Of a DNA stretch of 64,000 nt, positions 16,570-25,195 are shown piece by piece. A program made the position numbers and the translations under genes. The DNA is taken from positions 1 through 64,000 of the forward strand of contig JAFWRM010000021.1 in NCBI GenBank assembly GCA_017519975.1, in the 5' to 3' direction. The notes under the pieces are model-generated. The model ran no database searches. It saw only the letters and a list, made by a program, of their open reading frames with translations, and was not told where the DNA came from. The DNA comes from Oscillospiraceae bacterium (GTDB taxonomy: Bacteria > Bacillota > Clostridia > Oscillospirales > Oscillospiraceae). Within the stretch, counting starts at the first letter, position 1. Each line of letters opens with the position of its first letter.

Positions 16570-18078
16570 ATGAAACTTGCGGATTCCGCCCAGATGAAGG
16601 CGCTGGACGCCCACGCCATACAGGATCTGGGCATCCCCTCCACACTGCTGATGCAACACGCCGCCGACGGACTGCTCGCCGCCGTCGACCGGGCCCCCTC
16701 CGGCCCCGTCGTAATCCTGTGCGGCAGCGGGAACAACGGCGGGGACGGCCTGTGCGCGGCCGCCGGACTGCTGCTTCGGGCGCGGCCCGTCCGCGTATTC
16801 TTCGTGACCGATCCCGCCAGGCTCACGCCGGACGCCCGGGAAATGCTCCGACGGCTGGAGGAACTGGGCGGCACCACCGAACTCTATACCGACGCTCCGG
16901 ACGCCGGCCGATGCGTTTCCAGCGCGGCCGTGGTCATTGACGCCATGCTCGGCACCGGTCTGAACGCGCCGCTGAGAGGCAGCGTACGGACGGCCGTTCA
17001 GGCGGTCAACGCCTCGTCGGCATACGTCATAGCGGCGGATATGCCCACCGGCGTCTCCGCCGACACCGGCGAGATCCTCGGCGACGCCGTGCGCGCCGAC
17101 GAGACGGTCACCTTCTCCCTGCCCAAGATCGGTCAGTTCACCGAACCGGGCTGCACGTGCTGCGGCCGGATCACGGTGTGGGACATCGGGATCCCACCGG
17201 AGGCACTGGAAGCTGTTTCCTGCCCTGTTGCCTCCGTTGACCGGAACGATCTGACGCTTCCCACCCGGGATCCGCTGGCTCACAAGGGCTCCTTCGGCCG
17301 GGATCTGATCCTGGCCGGCAGCATCGGGTATACCGGGGCACCCGTCATGGCGGCGGAGGCTGCCCTGCGAACGGGCGCCGGCCTTGTCTATCTGGGCGTT
17401 CCGGATCCCATTTACAGCATCGTTGCCATCAAATGCACCGAAGTCATGCCTCAGCCCGTTCCCTGCGACGATGACGGGATCATCGGATGGAAGGCAAAGG
17501 ACTATCTGCGCGGAATGCTGCGCACCTGCCAGTGCGTGCTGGCCGGGCCCGGCCTCGGGCGCGGATATGAGCTGACTTCGCTGATCGAACTGCTGATCCG
17601 GGAATCGGAGATCCCCGTGGTTCTGGATGCGGACGCGCTGAACGCCATCGCCTCGGACCCCTCTGTTCTGAAGGAGGCAAAAGCCCCCGTGATCATCACC
17701 CCTCATCCCGGTGAATTTGCCCGACTGGGCGGAAGTGCTGAGCACGGCCGACTGGCAGGGGCGCTGGCTTTCGCCCGTGAATACGGCTGCATCGTCGTTC
17801 TTAAGGGGCATCGTACCGTGACCGCGCTGCCGGATGGGCGGGCTTTTCTGAATACCACAGGCGGCCCAGCCATGGCCAAGGCCGGCAGCGGCGACGTGCT
17901 GGCCGGGATGATCGCCGCTCTTCTTGGACAGGGTCTGGATCCCTGGAGAGCCGCCGTCACCGCCGTCTGGCTTCACGGCCGGGCCGGCGATCTCTGCGCG
18001 GAGGCGCTGGGTGAATACTCCGTGACCGCATCCGATCTGATCTCCGCTATCCCCCCCGCGATGAAGACCTTACTCTGA
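16570..18078 (+). CDS. nnr: Bifunctional NAD(P)H-hydrate epimerase / ADP-dependent dehydratase
   Basis: A two-domain enzyme that repairs hydrated NADH and NADPH. The N-terminal YjeF_N epimerase domain (~1-210) contains GSGNNGGDG and DAMLGTGL. The C-terminal ribokinase-like dehydratase domain (~225-502) contains GRDLILAGSIGYTGAP, the VLDADALN and TPHPGEFARL motifs, and AGSGDVLAGMIAALLGQG. At 502 residues it is the usual full-length fusion. GGGAGG precedes the ATG. The neighbouring panE-like gene follows after 17 nt, so the two are probably cotranscribed. Confidence 0.95.
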   Translation: MKLADSAQMKALDAHAIQDLGIPSTLLMQHAADGLLAAVDRAPSGPVVILCGSGNNGGDGLCAAAGLLLRARPVRVFFVTDPARLTPDAREMLRRLEELGGTTELYTDAPDAGRCVSSAAVVIDAMLGTGLNAPLRGSVRTAVQAVNASSAYVIAADMPTGVSADTGEILGDAVRADETVTFSLPKIGQFTEPGCTCCGRITVWDIGIPPEALEAVSCPVASVDRNDLTLPTRDPLAHKGSFGRDLILAGSIGYTGAPVMAAEAALRTGAGLVYLGVPDPIYSIVAIKCTEVMPQPVPCDDDGIIGWKAKDYLRGMLRTCQCVLAGPGLGRGYELTSLIELLIRESEIPVVLDADALNAIASDPSVLKEAKAPVIITPHPGEFARLGGSAEHGRLAGALAFAREYGCIVVLKGHRTVTALPDGRAFLNTTGGPAMAKAGSGDVLAGMIAALLGQGLDPWRAAVTAVWLHGRAGDLCAEALGEYSVTASDLISAIPPAMKTLL

Positions 18079-18095
18079 TGTCAGGAGGACCGCAC

Positions 18096-18995
18096 ATGAA
18101 AATTCTTTCCACCGTAGATATCGTCGGCCTCGGTGCGCTGGGCACCATGTACGCCTTTGATTTTACCAGAGCGCTCGGAAGGGAAAATGTCCGCGTGCTG
18201 GCCGACGCCGCGCGGACGGACAGATACCGTCGGGAGGGCGTGACCTTCAACGGAGAGCCCTGTGATCTTTCCTTCTGCGACGCCGCTTCCGAAACAAGGC
18301 CTGCCCAGCTTATCCTTTACGCCGTCAAGTACGGCGCTCTGGCCCAGGCGATGGAGGAGACGGCCCATCTGATCGGGCCGGATACCGTCATTCTTTCGGT
18401 CCTCAACGGGATACGCAGTGAGGAGGATCTCGCCGCCCGGTTCGGCGCCGACAAGATCGTTTACTGCATCGCCAGAAAAATGGACGCCGGCAAGGAAGGC
18501 AGCCGCGCCGTGTGCAAAAATCACGGGGAGCTGGCTCTCGGCGTGCGTGACGGCGGCACGGAGGAAAACCTGCGGGCCGTGGTCGACCTGTTTGAGCGCA
18601 TCGGGTTCCCCTACGCCCTTCCGGAAGACATCCGGCGGGACATGTGGAGCAAGCTGCTGTGCAACGTCGGCGTCAACCAGACCTGCAGCCTGCTGGAGGG
18701 CGGATACGGACTCGTCCATCGGCCCGGCCCTGCGCGGGACATGATGCAGGCCGCCATGCGGGAGGTCGTCGCCGTCGCCAACGCTGAGGGGATCGGTCTG
18801 TCGGAACAGGACGTGACCGAGTGGACCGCTACGATCGACGGGCTCAATCCCGACGGGGAGCCCAGCATGCGGCAGGACAGCAAGGCCGGCCGTCCCACGG
18901 AGGTGCAGCTGTTTGCCGGCACGGTCTGCGCTCTGGGCAGAAAGCACGGCATTCCCACGCCCGTCAACGACGTTTTTCTGGAAAAGCTGCACTGA
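18096..18995 (+). CDS. panE: Ketopantoate reductase-family protein (PanE/ApbA)
   Basis: A 299-residue NADPH-dependent 2-dehydropantoate 2-reductase-like enzyme, converting ketopantoate to pantoate for coenzyme A synthesis. The N-terminal dinucleotide motif is VGLGALGTMYA. Later features are the substrate-domain NVGVNQTCSLLEGGYG stretch and the C-terminal PSMRQDSKAGRPTEVQLFAGTV signature typical of the family. An ATG at 18078 overlaps the upstream stop codon, but the ATG at 18096 has AGGAGG 7 nt before it and begins the beta strand correctly. No panB, panC or panD is nearby, so the exact substrate is family-based. Confidence 0.82.
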   Translation: MKILSTVDIVGLGALGTMYAFDFTRALGRENVRVLADAARTDRYRREGVTFNGEPCDLSFCDAASETRPAQLILYAVKYGALAQAMEETAHLIGPDTVILSVLNGIRSEEDLAARFGADKIVYCIARKMDAGKEGSRAVCKNHGELALGVRDGGTEENLRAVVDLFERIGFPYALPEDIRRDMWSKLLCNVGVNQTCSLLEGGYGLVHRPGPARDMMQAAMREVVAVANAEGIGLSEQDVTEWTATIDGLNPDGEPSMRQDSKAGRPTEVQLFAGTVCALGRKHGIPTPVNDVFLEKLH

Positions 18996-19027
18996 GCGGA
19001 TTCCGGATGTGAAAGGATCGCCTGTCA

Positions 19028-19064
19028 CAGGGGCGCGCTGCAAGAAGCAGCGCGCCCCTGTTTT
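19028..19064 (+). terminator. Terminator after panE
   Basis: Fourteen-base-pair perfect stem CAGGGGCGCGCTGC/GCAGCGCGCCCCTG with an AAGAA loop, then TTTT. Confidence 0.9.
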
Positions 19065-19086
19065 GAATCGAAATATCGGCTCCCAT

Positions 19087-19112
19087 GCAACCGAACTTCG
19101 TTCTGAAACGTT
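19087..19112 (+). promoter_or_regulatory. Candidate ECF-type promoter (module A)
   Basis: GCAACC (19087-19092), 16 nt, then CGTT (19109-19112). This is the AACC-N16-CG architecture of ECF promoters and matches sites upstream of two other ECF operons in this window. Confidence 0.55.
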
Positions 19113-19202
19113 TTATGAGTGAACGGTTCGATCGACCGGAACAGAAACCGTGCATTCGGACGATACCTTCCGCAATGCAGAAAAAGGAGGCGGTGACGAA
19201 AA

Positions 19203-19691
19203 ATGGATACGGCATCCAAGGCGCTGTCCTTCGAGGAGTCAGTGGAAACATACGCCGACCTTGTGACGCGGCTGTGTGTACTGCACCTGCGCAACCCCTC
19301 CGATGCGGAGGACTGCTGGCAGGACGTATTCATCACCCTCTACCAGCATCCCGAGGTGCTGGCTCGTCCGCCGGAGCAGGTACGCTTCTGGCTCGTCCGT
19401 GTGACGCTCAACCGCTGCTGTGACATCAACAGGCACGCCGCGCACCGGCTGCATCTGTCGTTGGACGATTCCGACCGGTTGGGCATCTCACACACGGACA
19501 GCTATGCCGTCGAGGTGATCGACTGCCTCCGGTCGCTGCCGGAAAAGTACCGTGCGCCGATGCTGCTGCACTATTGCCAGGGGTACTCGGTCCGCGAGAC
19601 GGCAGACATCCTGCACCGCCGGGAGGGCACCGTGAAATCCCAGCTCCAGCGTGGGAGAGAACTGCTGAAAGGAGAGCTGAATTTTGAATAA
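19203..19691 (+). CDS. ECF-type RNA polymerase sigma factor (module A)
   Basis: A 162-residue sigma-70 family factor with region 2 (AEDCWQDVFITLYQ) and region 4 (LPEKYRAPMLLHYCQGYSV, then a helix-turn-helix ending KSQLQRGRELLKG) only, as in extracytoplasmic-function sigmas. It overlaps the next gene by 8 nt, which implies coupled translation with its probable membrane-bound regulator. It is clearly paralogous to the sigma at 46631 (shared AEDCWQ and GRELLKGEL motifs). The ATG at 19203 follows AAAGGAGG with a longish 12-nt spacer. Confidence 0.9.
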   Translation: MDTASKALSFEESVETYADLVTRLCVLHLRNPSDAEDCWQDVFITLYQHPEVLARPPEQVRFWLVRVTLNRCCDINRHAAHRLHLSLDDSDRLGISHTDSYAVEVIDCLRSLPEKYRAPMLLHYCQGYSVRETADILHRREGTVKSQLQRGRELLKGELNFE

Positions 19692-21375
19692 CATACACGA
19701 GATCGACAAACTGAAAACGCCCCGCAATTGGAAAGCGGATCTGTTTGCGCACATTGAGCAGATGGAGCATGGCGGGCAGAGCGTGGAAAAGAAGATGGAT
19801 CCCACTCATCGGGCCCGGCCTGTACGTGTCATCCTGATCGCAGCGGCTTTGTTGCTTGCCTTGTCTGCGGTGGCATACGCGACGGATGTGTTCGACATCC
19901 GCAGCGCCGGCCACGTGTCTTCCGTTCCGCACAAGGAAGTGGTCCGCACGGTCGTAGAACCGACACAGCAGGAACCGGAAGATCCCGGCACGGCCGCAGA
20001 ACCGGAAGATGGGCGTCAGTACGTCGTTTTTGAGGAGATTCAGGTCGCTTCCACGAATCTGCCCCTGCAGTTTGACCGGGACACCGCCGTGTATCAGGCC
20101 GCCGCAGAATGGATCGACTGGAGAAATGCGCGGTGGGAAAACATCGACACCGACCCGCGCATCTGGGATGAGAGCGCGTCCAGATACAGTCTCTCCTACG
20201 AATGTTACAACGCCGAAGACGTTGCCTGGCTGGAGAGCGTGGCGGAAAAATACGGGGTCGGCCTCGCCCGGGACTGCGCTTCCGGCCAGCTGACGGAAAA
20301 CGCGCAGGAGGAGCTTTCCTTCATTAAAACGGGCGACCCGATCGACATGAGTTACCTGTTCGACGACGGCTCGTACAGAGCGGAGGGCCGTTTCCTCTCC
20401 TCCACCCGCGAGGAGGCCGGTCTGCTGGAAGGTGAGGATCTGTACAGCCTGTTCCGCACCGGCAGGACCGTAATGATCCCGCTGTGTACCGGCGTACCCG
20501 GCCCGGACGCGGAAGTCACGCAATGGTCCTACACTTCTTCCGACGGCGTCGGGATGCATATGGTGCTCACCACCGGGGGCAACCTTCCCACGCAGGCCGG
20601 CGAAACCTGCTCTCTGGCGGTCTTCTGCGAATCTGACGACGCGTTCTTCTATCTGATAGGCTGTCTCTGGCGCGGCGGCCGGAGCGACGAGCAGCTCCGT
20701 CAGACCGCCGAGGCCTTTGCCGATCTCTTTGACTGGCGGTCTCTGACGTCGATGCGTCAGCTGACCTTCGACGATCTGGTCGTCGAATCGCTGCAATCCG
20801 AGATCGACCTGGAAGAGTATTTCGGCAAGCCCGCAGACACGGCGGACGAGCCCAGGGGCGGCGTTACCGCGGAGAACGTGGCGTTCCTGTGGGGCACGTA
20901 TGAGATCGTGGACGTATGCGTCCCCGATACGGGATTCGTCGATGAAGGCGACGGCAGAGGTCCGGTCGAATATCCGATAAATCTGTACAGTTTCTACGAC
21001 AAACAAGGGAACGTTGCCATGGAAAAGACGCCTGCGGAACTCCGACATCTGTTGGGCGATCTGTTCCTCGGATCGATCTTTACGCTACAGTCAGATCACT
21101 GCGCTACGGAAAAAGAAGTCTGGCCCGACAGCGGTCCGCGCTACCTGCTGTGGTGGCCCACAGAGGTCATGTTCCCTGCAGATGCCACGCCTGAAGACCT
21201 CCTGTCAAAGATCTCGCCAACAGAACGCCTGCTGGAAGGCGGTATGCCAAAGCTTGGCATTGAGTCCATCATCGACACGGCAGAAATAGGCTCCTGCCAG
21301 CTCTTCTATGCATTTGAAAACGGAATACTGCTCGTGTCGTTTGATTGGGGCTGGCTGATCGCTGAAAAACAGTGA
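19684..21375 (+). CDS. Single-pass membrane protein, putative anti-sigma/sensor (module A)
   Basis: A 563-residue protein not assigned to a named family. A short cytoplasmic N-terminus (MNNIHEIDKLKTPRNW) is followed by one hydrophobic segment at about residues 48-66, then a ~490-residue extracytoplasmic region. The cytoplasmic start resembles that of the protein at 47139 (LKTPRNW versus VRTPEAW), so the pair look like paralogues. Position directly after, and overlapping, an ECF sigma gene suggests a regulator that binds the sigma through the N-terminal peptide. No zinc-type HxxxCxxC anti-sigma motif is visible. The sensed signal is unknown. Confidence 0.6.
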   Translation: MNNIHEIDKLKTPRNWKADLFAHIEQMEHGGQSVEKKMDPTHRARPVRVILIAAALLLALSAVAYATDVFDIRSAGHVSSVPHKEVVRTVVEPTQQEPEDPGTAAEPEDGRQYVVFEEIQVASTNLPLQFDRDTAVYQAAAEWIDWRNARWENIDTDPRIWDESASRYSLSYECYNAEDVAWLESVAEKYGVGLARDCASGQLTENAQEELSFIKTGDPIDMSYLFDDGSYRAEGRFLSSTREEAGLLEGEDLYSLFRTGRTVMIPLCTGVPGPDAEVTQWSYTSSDGVGMHMVLTTGGNLPTQAGETCSLAVFCESDDAFFYLIGCLWRGGRSDEQLRQTAEAFADLFDWRSLTSMRQLTFDDLVVESLQSEIDLEEYFGKPADTADEPRGGVTAENVAFLWGTYEIVDVCVPDTGFVDEGDGRGPVEYPINLYSFYDKQGNVAMEKTPAELRHLLGDLFLGSIFTLQSDHCATEKEVWPDSGPRYLLWWPTEVMFPADATPEDLLSKISPTERLLEGGMPKLGIESIIDTAEIGSCQLFYAFENGILLVSFDWGWLIAEKQ

Positions 21376-21484
21376 CCGCAGCATGGAAGACAGGGGCAAT
21401 CCGATCTTTCCTGTCCTGCCGGATAAACCAGAAAGCAGCGCCGGCCGCATTATGCGGCCGGCACTGTCTTTGCTTATGCCCGCT

Positions 21485-23452
21485 CTATTCCTGCATCAGG
21501 ATCACCGTCATCACGAGCTTTCCCTTTTCAAGAAAGATGTAGAGGACGGTCTCATCGCCGGGCACGGCGTAAACGGTCTTCCCATCCAGAGGATAACTCT
21601 CATAACAGGTGTCCGCTTCACGGTTCGTTTCCAGTTCCCCGGTCGGCACGTGATCCCGGCCGACATAACGGACCGACCCGATCTCGATCGCACCTTCCGG
21701 CAGCGTTTCAACCGAACTCGCGGCGTCTGCCCCCAGCAGATACCGCCGTCCGTTGTGGATCAGGATGCGGTTCTGCCCGATCGCCTCCGTCACGTAGCGC
21801 GCGACGTACCGGTCGACGTCCCACATCACCTCGCCGTCCTGTGTCACGGTGATCAGAACGTAGATCACGTCCGGACAGTCGTCGGATGTGTAGACCGTTC
21901 CTTCATATTTCAGGTCCGACCACGGGCCGGGGCTGTCGTTGGAGTTCACCATGGGCACTTCATCCAGGTCGGCGTACCGAACGAACCCCTCAGGGATCCA
22001 CTCCTCGCCCTGCGCGAATCTGCCCCTGCCGGACTCCCAGACGTCGTCCGTCCTTTCCCTCACCATCTCCGCCCAGCGGTACTCCTTCCCGCCGAGCAAC
22101 AGCCACTGTGATCCCATGACGTCCCAATGGGATATGGCCCAATCGGGGAAGTCCGGTTCCGTCTGCCCGTCGGAAAGGAACGCCGGCACGGTTATGACGT
22201 CATAGTCCTCCCAGTCTGCCGTATCCACCCCCGGTCTTGAATACAGCGTGTTGTTTCCGCGGATCACGAACGTATACGCGGGTCCGTACAGGCCCGTCTC
22301 CGGTACGTAATCGTAGGAAAATCCGGCTGTGACGATATCCTGCCGCGACACCTTATACTGCCGGCAGAATGCCTCCTCCACGGTCCCGTAAGGTATCAGC
22401 TCGTACCTATCCTCCTGTACGAGCGCGTCCCTGCGCAGGCAGGAGACGACGCAGCTGTCGTCTTCGCCATACACTTCCAGGGCGACAGTCTGTGCCAGGA
22501 TCTCTTCTGCGCCTTCCTCCGTCTTTCCCCGCGCCTGCACGATCTCGTAATGGGCCAGCTGCTGACCCAAAAAGTCATAGTCGCAGACGTACGTCAGTTC
22601 GGGATCGGTGATCTGCGCATATTCCAGCATGGCTGTCATGACGGGATCGGAGCCCATCAGTTTTTCCATGAATTCCGTGTCCGCCCTATGCTCTGATATC
22701 CCCTTGCATTGATAACTGACAGACATTTTAGGCGCTCCCGCCGGCGCTCCTGAGATCAGCGGCACATGCAGGCTGGCGTTGTGATATCTGTACCCTTCCT
22801 TGCTTTCACCGGGTTCCCAGTAATGCAGGGTCACGGTCAGGGCAGCGTCTGTCTGTGTGACCGTACGCTCCGGCAGAAGATCGACCCGCCCTTCCAGATG
22901 CTCCAGAACCGTCTCGCACTGCTCCAGGGAGGCTTCCGCGTCCATCGTCTTCTGATAGGACCAGACCGGCAGGCTTCGGACTCCGTCCCCCGGCAGAAGG
23001 CCGGGCAGCTTCAGCTCCGTCTGTACGTCCCTGAATATCAGGGTGCTGTACGCTTCCGTCAGTCCTGCCCCTGCGCCGTAATATGGTCCCGTATATCCGG
23101 TCTCCCTTTCCGGCGGGGCGGGATCGTCCGCAGGGGTCGTTTCTCCGGTGGGCCTCTCCTCCGTCCCCTGCCCGTTATCCTGTGACGGTGCGTTCTCCCC
23201 TTCGGCGGCAGGAGGCTTCTGCGGCGCTTCCGGCTCCGTGAACGCCGCGGGCCCATCTTCCGGCGGGTTTTCCGTCCGCTGCCGGAGCGCGGAGGGGATC
23301 GCCATCGACAGGACGATCACAAGACAGGCCGCCGCCGCCAGAAAGCCCCTTCGAACGCGCCTTCTGTGTACCGTCGGGCGCTCCGACAGCACTTCTTCGA
23401 TATAAGCTCCATCGATCTCACCCAAAGCTTCCAGCCAGAGTTCGGCGCTCAT
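21485..23452 (-). CDS. Single-pass membrane protein, putative anti-sigma/sensor (module B)
   Basis: A 655-residue protein starting at ATG 23452, which overlaps the upstream sigma gene by ATGA. The cytoplasmic start MSAELWLEALGEIDGAYIEE is followed by an Arg-rich patch and one membrane segment (~residues 38-57), then a Pro/Glu-rich linker (~60-110) and a large extracytoplasmic part. The start resembles that of module C (ALASIQEMDDRFLDEA). The gene is convergent with module A. Function as the partner of the adjacent ECF sigma is inferred from the overlap and topology; the extracellular domain is not recognised. Confidence 0.6.
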   Translation of the reverse strand: MSAELWLEALGEIDGAYIEEVLSERPTVHRRRVRRGFLAAAACLVIVLSMAIPSALRQRTENPPEDGPAAFTEPEAPQKPPAAEGENAPSQDNGQGTEERPTGETTPADDPAPPERETGYTGPYYGAGAGLTEAYSTLIFRDVQTELKLPGLLPGDGVRSLPVWSYQKTMDAEASLEQCETVLEHLEGRVDLLPERTVTQTDAALTVTLHYWEPGESKEGYRYHNASLHVPLISGAPAGAPKMSVSYQCKGISEHRADTEFMEKLMGSDPVMTAMLEYAQITDPELTYVCDYDFLGQQLAHYEIVQARGKTEEGAEEILAQTVALEVYGEDDSCVVSCLRRDALVQEDRYELIPYGTVEEAFCRQYKVSRQDIVTAGFSYDYVPETGLYGPAYTFVIRGNNTLYSRPGVDTADWEDYDVITVPAFLSDGQTEPDFPDWAISHWDVMGSQWLLLGGKEYRWAEMVRERTDDVWESGRGRFAQGEEWIPEGFVRYADLDEVPMVNSNDSPGPWSDLKYEGTVYTSDDCPDVIYVLITVTQDGEVMWDVDRYVARYVTEAIGQNRILIHNGRRYLLGADAASSVETLPEGAIEIGSVRYVGRDHVPTGELETNREADTCYESYPLDGKTVYAVPGDETVLYIFLEKGKLVMTVILMQE

Positions 23453-24006
23453 CTGCCAAGCCCCCTTTCTTCCAGGTACTCTCTGCATCTGCGGCGAAGG
23501 CGGGAAAGCCGGACGGAAACGTTTTTCTCGGTCAGCCCGGTTTCCCGGCTGATCGTCCCGTGACTTTCAAAAAACCAGTACCTCCGCAGGAAGAGTTTCC
23601 GGTCCATGGCGGACAGCGTATCGAGAAACCTCTGTATCGTCTGAACGATCTCCTCCCGTTCTACGCGTTCCGCCACCGGATCCTCTTTTCCCGTCACTTC
23701 CTCCCATTCATGCAGAGCCAGGTCATACTCACTGTTTCTCTTTGCCGCTTTCTTTTTGTGATAGCAGTTCAGGGAAACGTTCCGGACGACGCCGCATAGG
23801 AAGGCCGACAGCGATCGCGGCCGGGTGGGCGGGATCGCGTTCCACACGCCGAGATACGCTTCGTTGACGCATTCCTCGGCGTCGCGCTTATCGCAGACGA
23901 TCCGCAGGGAAAGCTGATAGCACAGTTTTCCGTACTGTTTTTCCAGCTCCCGGAGCGCCTGCTCCTGCCGTTCAAACAGCAGCTCGATGATCTTCGCGTC
24001 TTCCAC
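23449..24006 (-). CDS. ECF-type RNA polymerase sigma factor (module B)
   Basis: A 185-residue sigma factor with region 2 (DAEECVNEAYLGVWNAIPP) and region 4 (LSAMDRKLFLRRYWFFESHGTI and LTEKNVSVRLSRLRRR). The preferred start is GTG 24006, with AGGGAGG 7 nt upstream; an in-frame ATG at 24024 has a poorer ribosome site. It is paralogous to the sigma at 44828: both share IxELLFxRxEQA, WNAIPP and RRYWFF. A TGAACC lies on the minus strand at 24074-24079, but 16 nt further the sequence is TGTA rather than CG, so its promoter is unclear. Confidence 0.9.
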   Translation of the reverse strand: MEDAKIIELLFERQEQALRELEKQYGKLCYQLSLRIVCDKRDAEECVNEAYLGVWNAIPPTRPRSLSAFLCGVVRNVSLNCYHKKKAAKRNSEYDLALHEWEEVTGKEDPVAERVEREEIVQTIQRFLDTLSAMDRKLFLRRYWFFESHGTISRETGLTEKNVSVRLSRLRRRCREYLEERGLGR

Positions 24007-24102
24007 GTCTTCGCCTCCCTTCATCCTATAAGTAGGCTTTTCTGCAGAATCCCTACATCCGATCCTTTTCGCCGGTTCAGCATCCTTTCCTGCCATGATT
24101 GT

Positions 24103-24136
24103 AAAACGCAGCGCCACCGGATCCGGTGGCGCTGCG
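24103..24136 (-). terminator. Terminator after mreB
   Basis: Perfect 30-nt palindrome (24107-24136) followed on the minus strand by TTTT. It ends the uvrA-to-mreB transcript. Confidence 0.85.
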
Positions 24137-24148
24137 CGATTTGTTCCG

Positions 24149-25180
24149 TTACTGTTTCAGCTGACGTCTGCGGTTCAGATTCAGCGTACCCTCGTTCATG
24201 TCGTCCAGCCACTCCAGCGCTTTGGCCAGACCGAAGGCCACGCACATGTCCGGATCGTCGGCGATCCGCACCGGGATCTCCGTACGCGTTTCCAGCAGCC
24301 GGTCGAACCCCCACAGGCAGCTTCCCCCGCCTGTCATGACGATGCCGTTGGTCGTAATGTCCGCAATCAGCTCCGGCGGCGTACTTTCCAGCACGCGGAT
24401 CACTGCCTCTACGATGCGTTCTCCCGTCTCCTCCAGCGCTTCCAGCGTCTCGTTGGAATTCAGCTCGATCGTCCTCGGCAGACCGGTCATCAGACATCTC
24501 CCCTTTACTTCTACGGCGGCGACGTCCTCCCTCGGAAAGATGCAGCAGATCTGCCTCTTCAGCTCCTCCGCCGTAGCATCCCCGATCATCAGATTGTATT
24601 TGCGCCTCACGTAGCGGATCAGCGCCTCGTTGAACGCGTCTCCCGCCACTTTGACGGAGTCGGATTCCACCACGCCGTTGAGCGACAGCACCGCCACGTC
24701 CGTAGTTCCTCCTCCCACGTCTACCAGCATTTTTCCATCCGCTCCGCTGAGGTCCAGGCCGGCTCCCAATGCAGCGGCCAGCGGAGTCTCCATCAGATAG
24801 ACCTTTCTCGCTCCCGCTTCCATGCCCGCGTCGATGACCGCCCGCTCCTCGACCTCGGATATCCCGGACGGGATCCCGATGAGCATGCGCGGCTTGAGCA
24901 GGCTGAAGGAAGTTACGCTCTTGACCATTTCCCGCAGCATTCGTTCCGTCATCTCGTAATCGGAGATGGCGCCGGCTTTCATCGGATCGATGGCTACGAT
25001 GTTCGCCGGCGTCCTGCCCAGCATCTTCTGGGCTTCCATGCCGTATCTGAGCAGACGGCCCGTATTCTTATCCATCGCCACAACGGAGGGTTCCCGCAGG
25101 ATGACGCCCTTTCCCCGGGCGGCGATCCGTACATTGGCCGTGCCCAGGTCGATGGCAAGATCTCTTTCAAACAGGCTCAT
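24149..25180 (-). CDS. mreB: Rod shape-determining protein MreB/Mbl family
   Basis: A 343-residue bacterial actin homologue that assembles membrane-bound filaments directing lateral wall synthesis. Actin-fold motifs are present: phosphate-1 loop AIDLGTANVRI near residues 9-19, DVGGGTTDVAVLS in the middle, and the adenosine motif MTGGGSCLWGFDRLLE near the C-terminus. Length fits MreB. It is the last gene of the repair operon, 15 nt after recD2. The usual mreC and mreD do not follow; a terminator does. Confidence 0.93.
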   Translation of the reverse strand: MSLFERDLAIDLGTANVRIAARGKGVILREPSVVAMDKNTGRLLRYGMEAQKMLGRTPANIVAIDPMKAGAISDYEMTERMLREMVKSVTSFSLLKPRMLIGIPSGISEVEERAVIDAGMEAGARKVYLMETPLAAALGAGLDLSGADGKMLVDVGGGTTDVAVLSLNGVVESDSVKVAGDAFNEALIRYVRRKYNLMIGDATAEELKRQICCIFPREDVAAVEVKGRCLMTGLPRTIELNSNETLEALEETGERIVEAVIRVLESTPPELIADITTNGIVMTGGGSCLWGFDRLLETRTEIPVRIADDPDMCVAFGLAKALEWLDDMNEGTLNLNRRRQLKQ

Positions 25181-25195
25181 ACGCTGGTTCTCCCC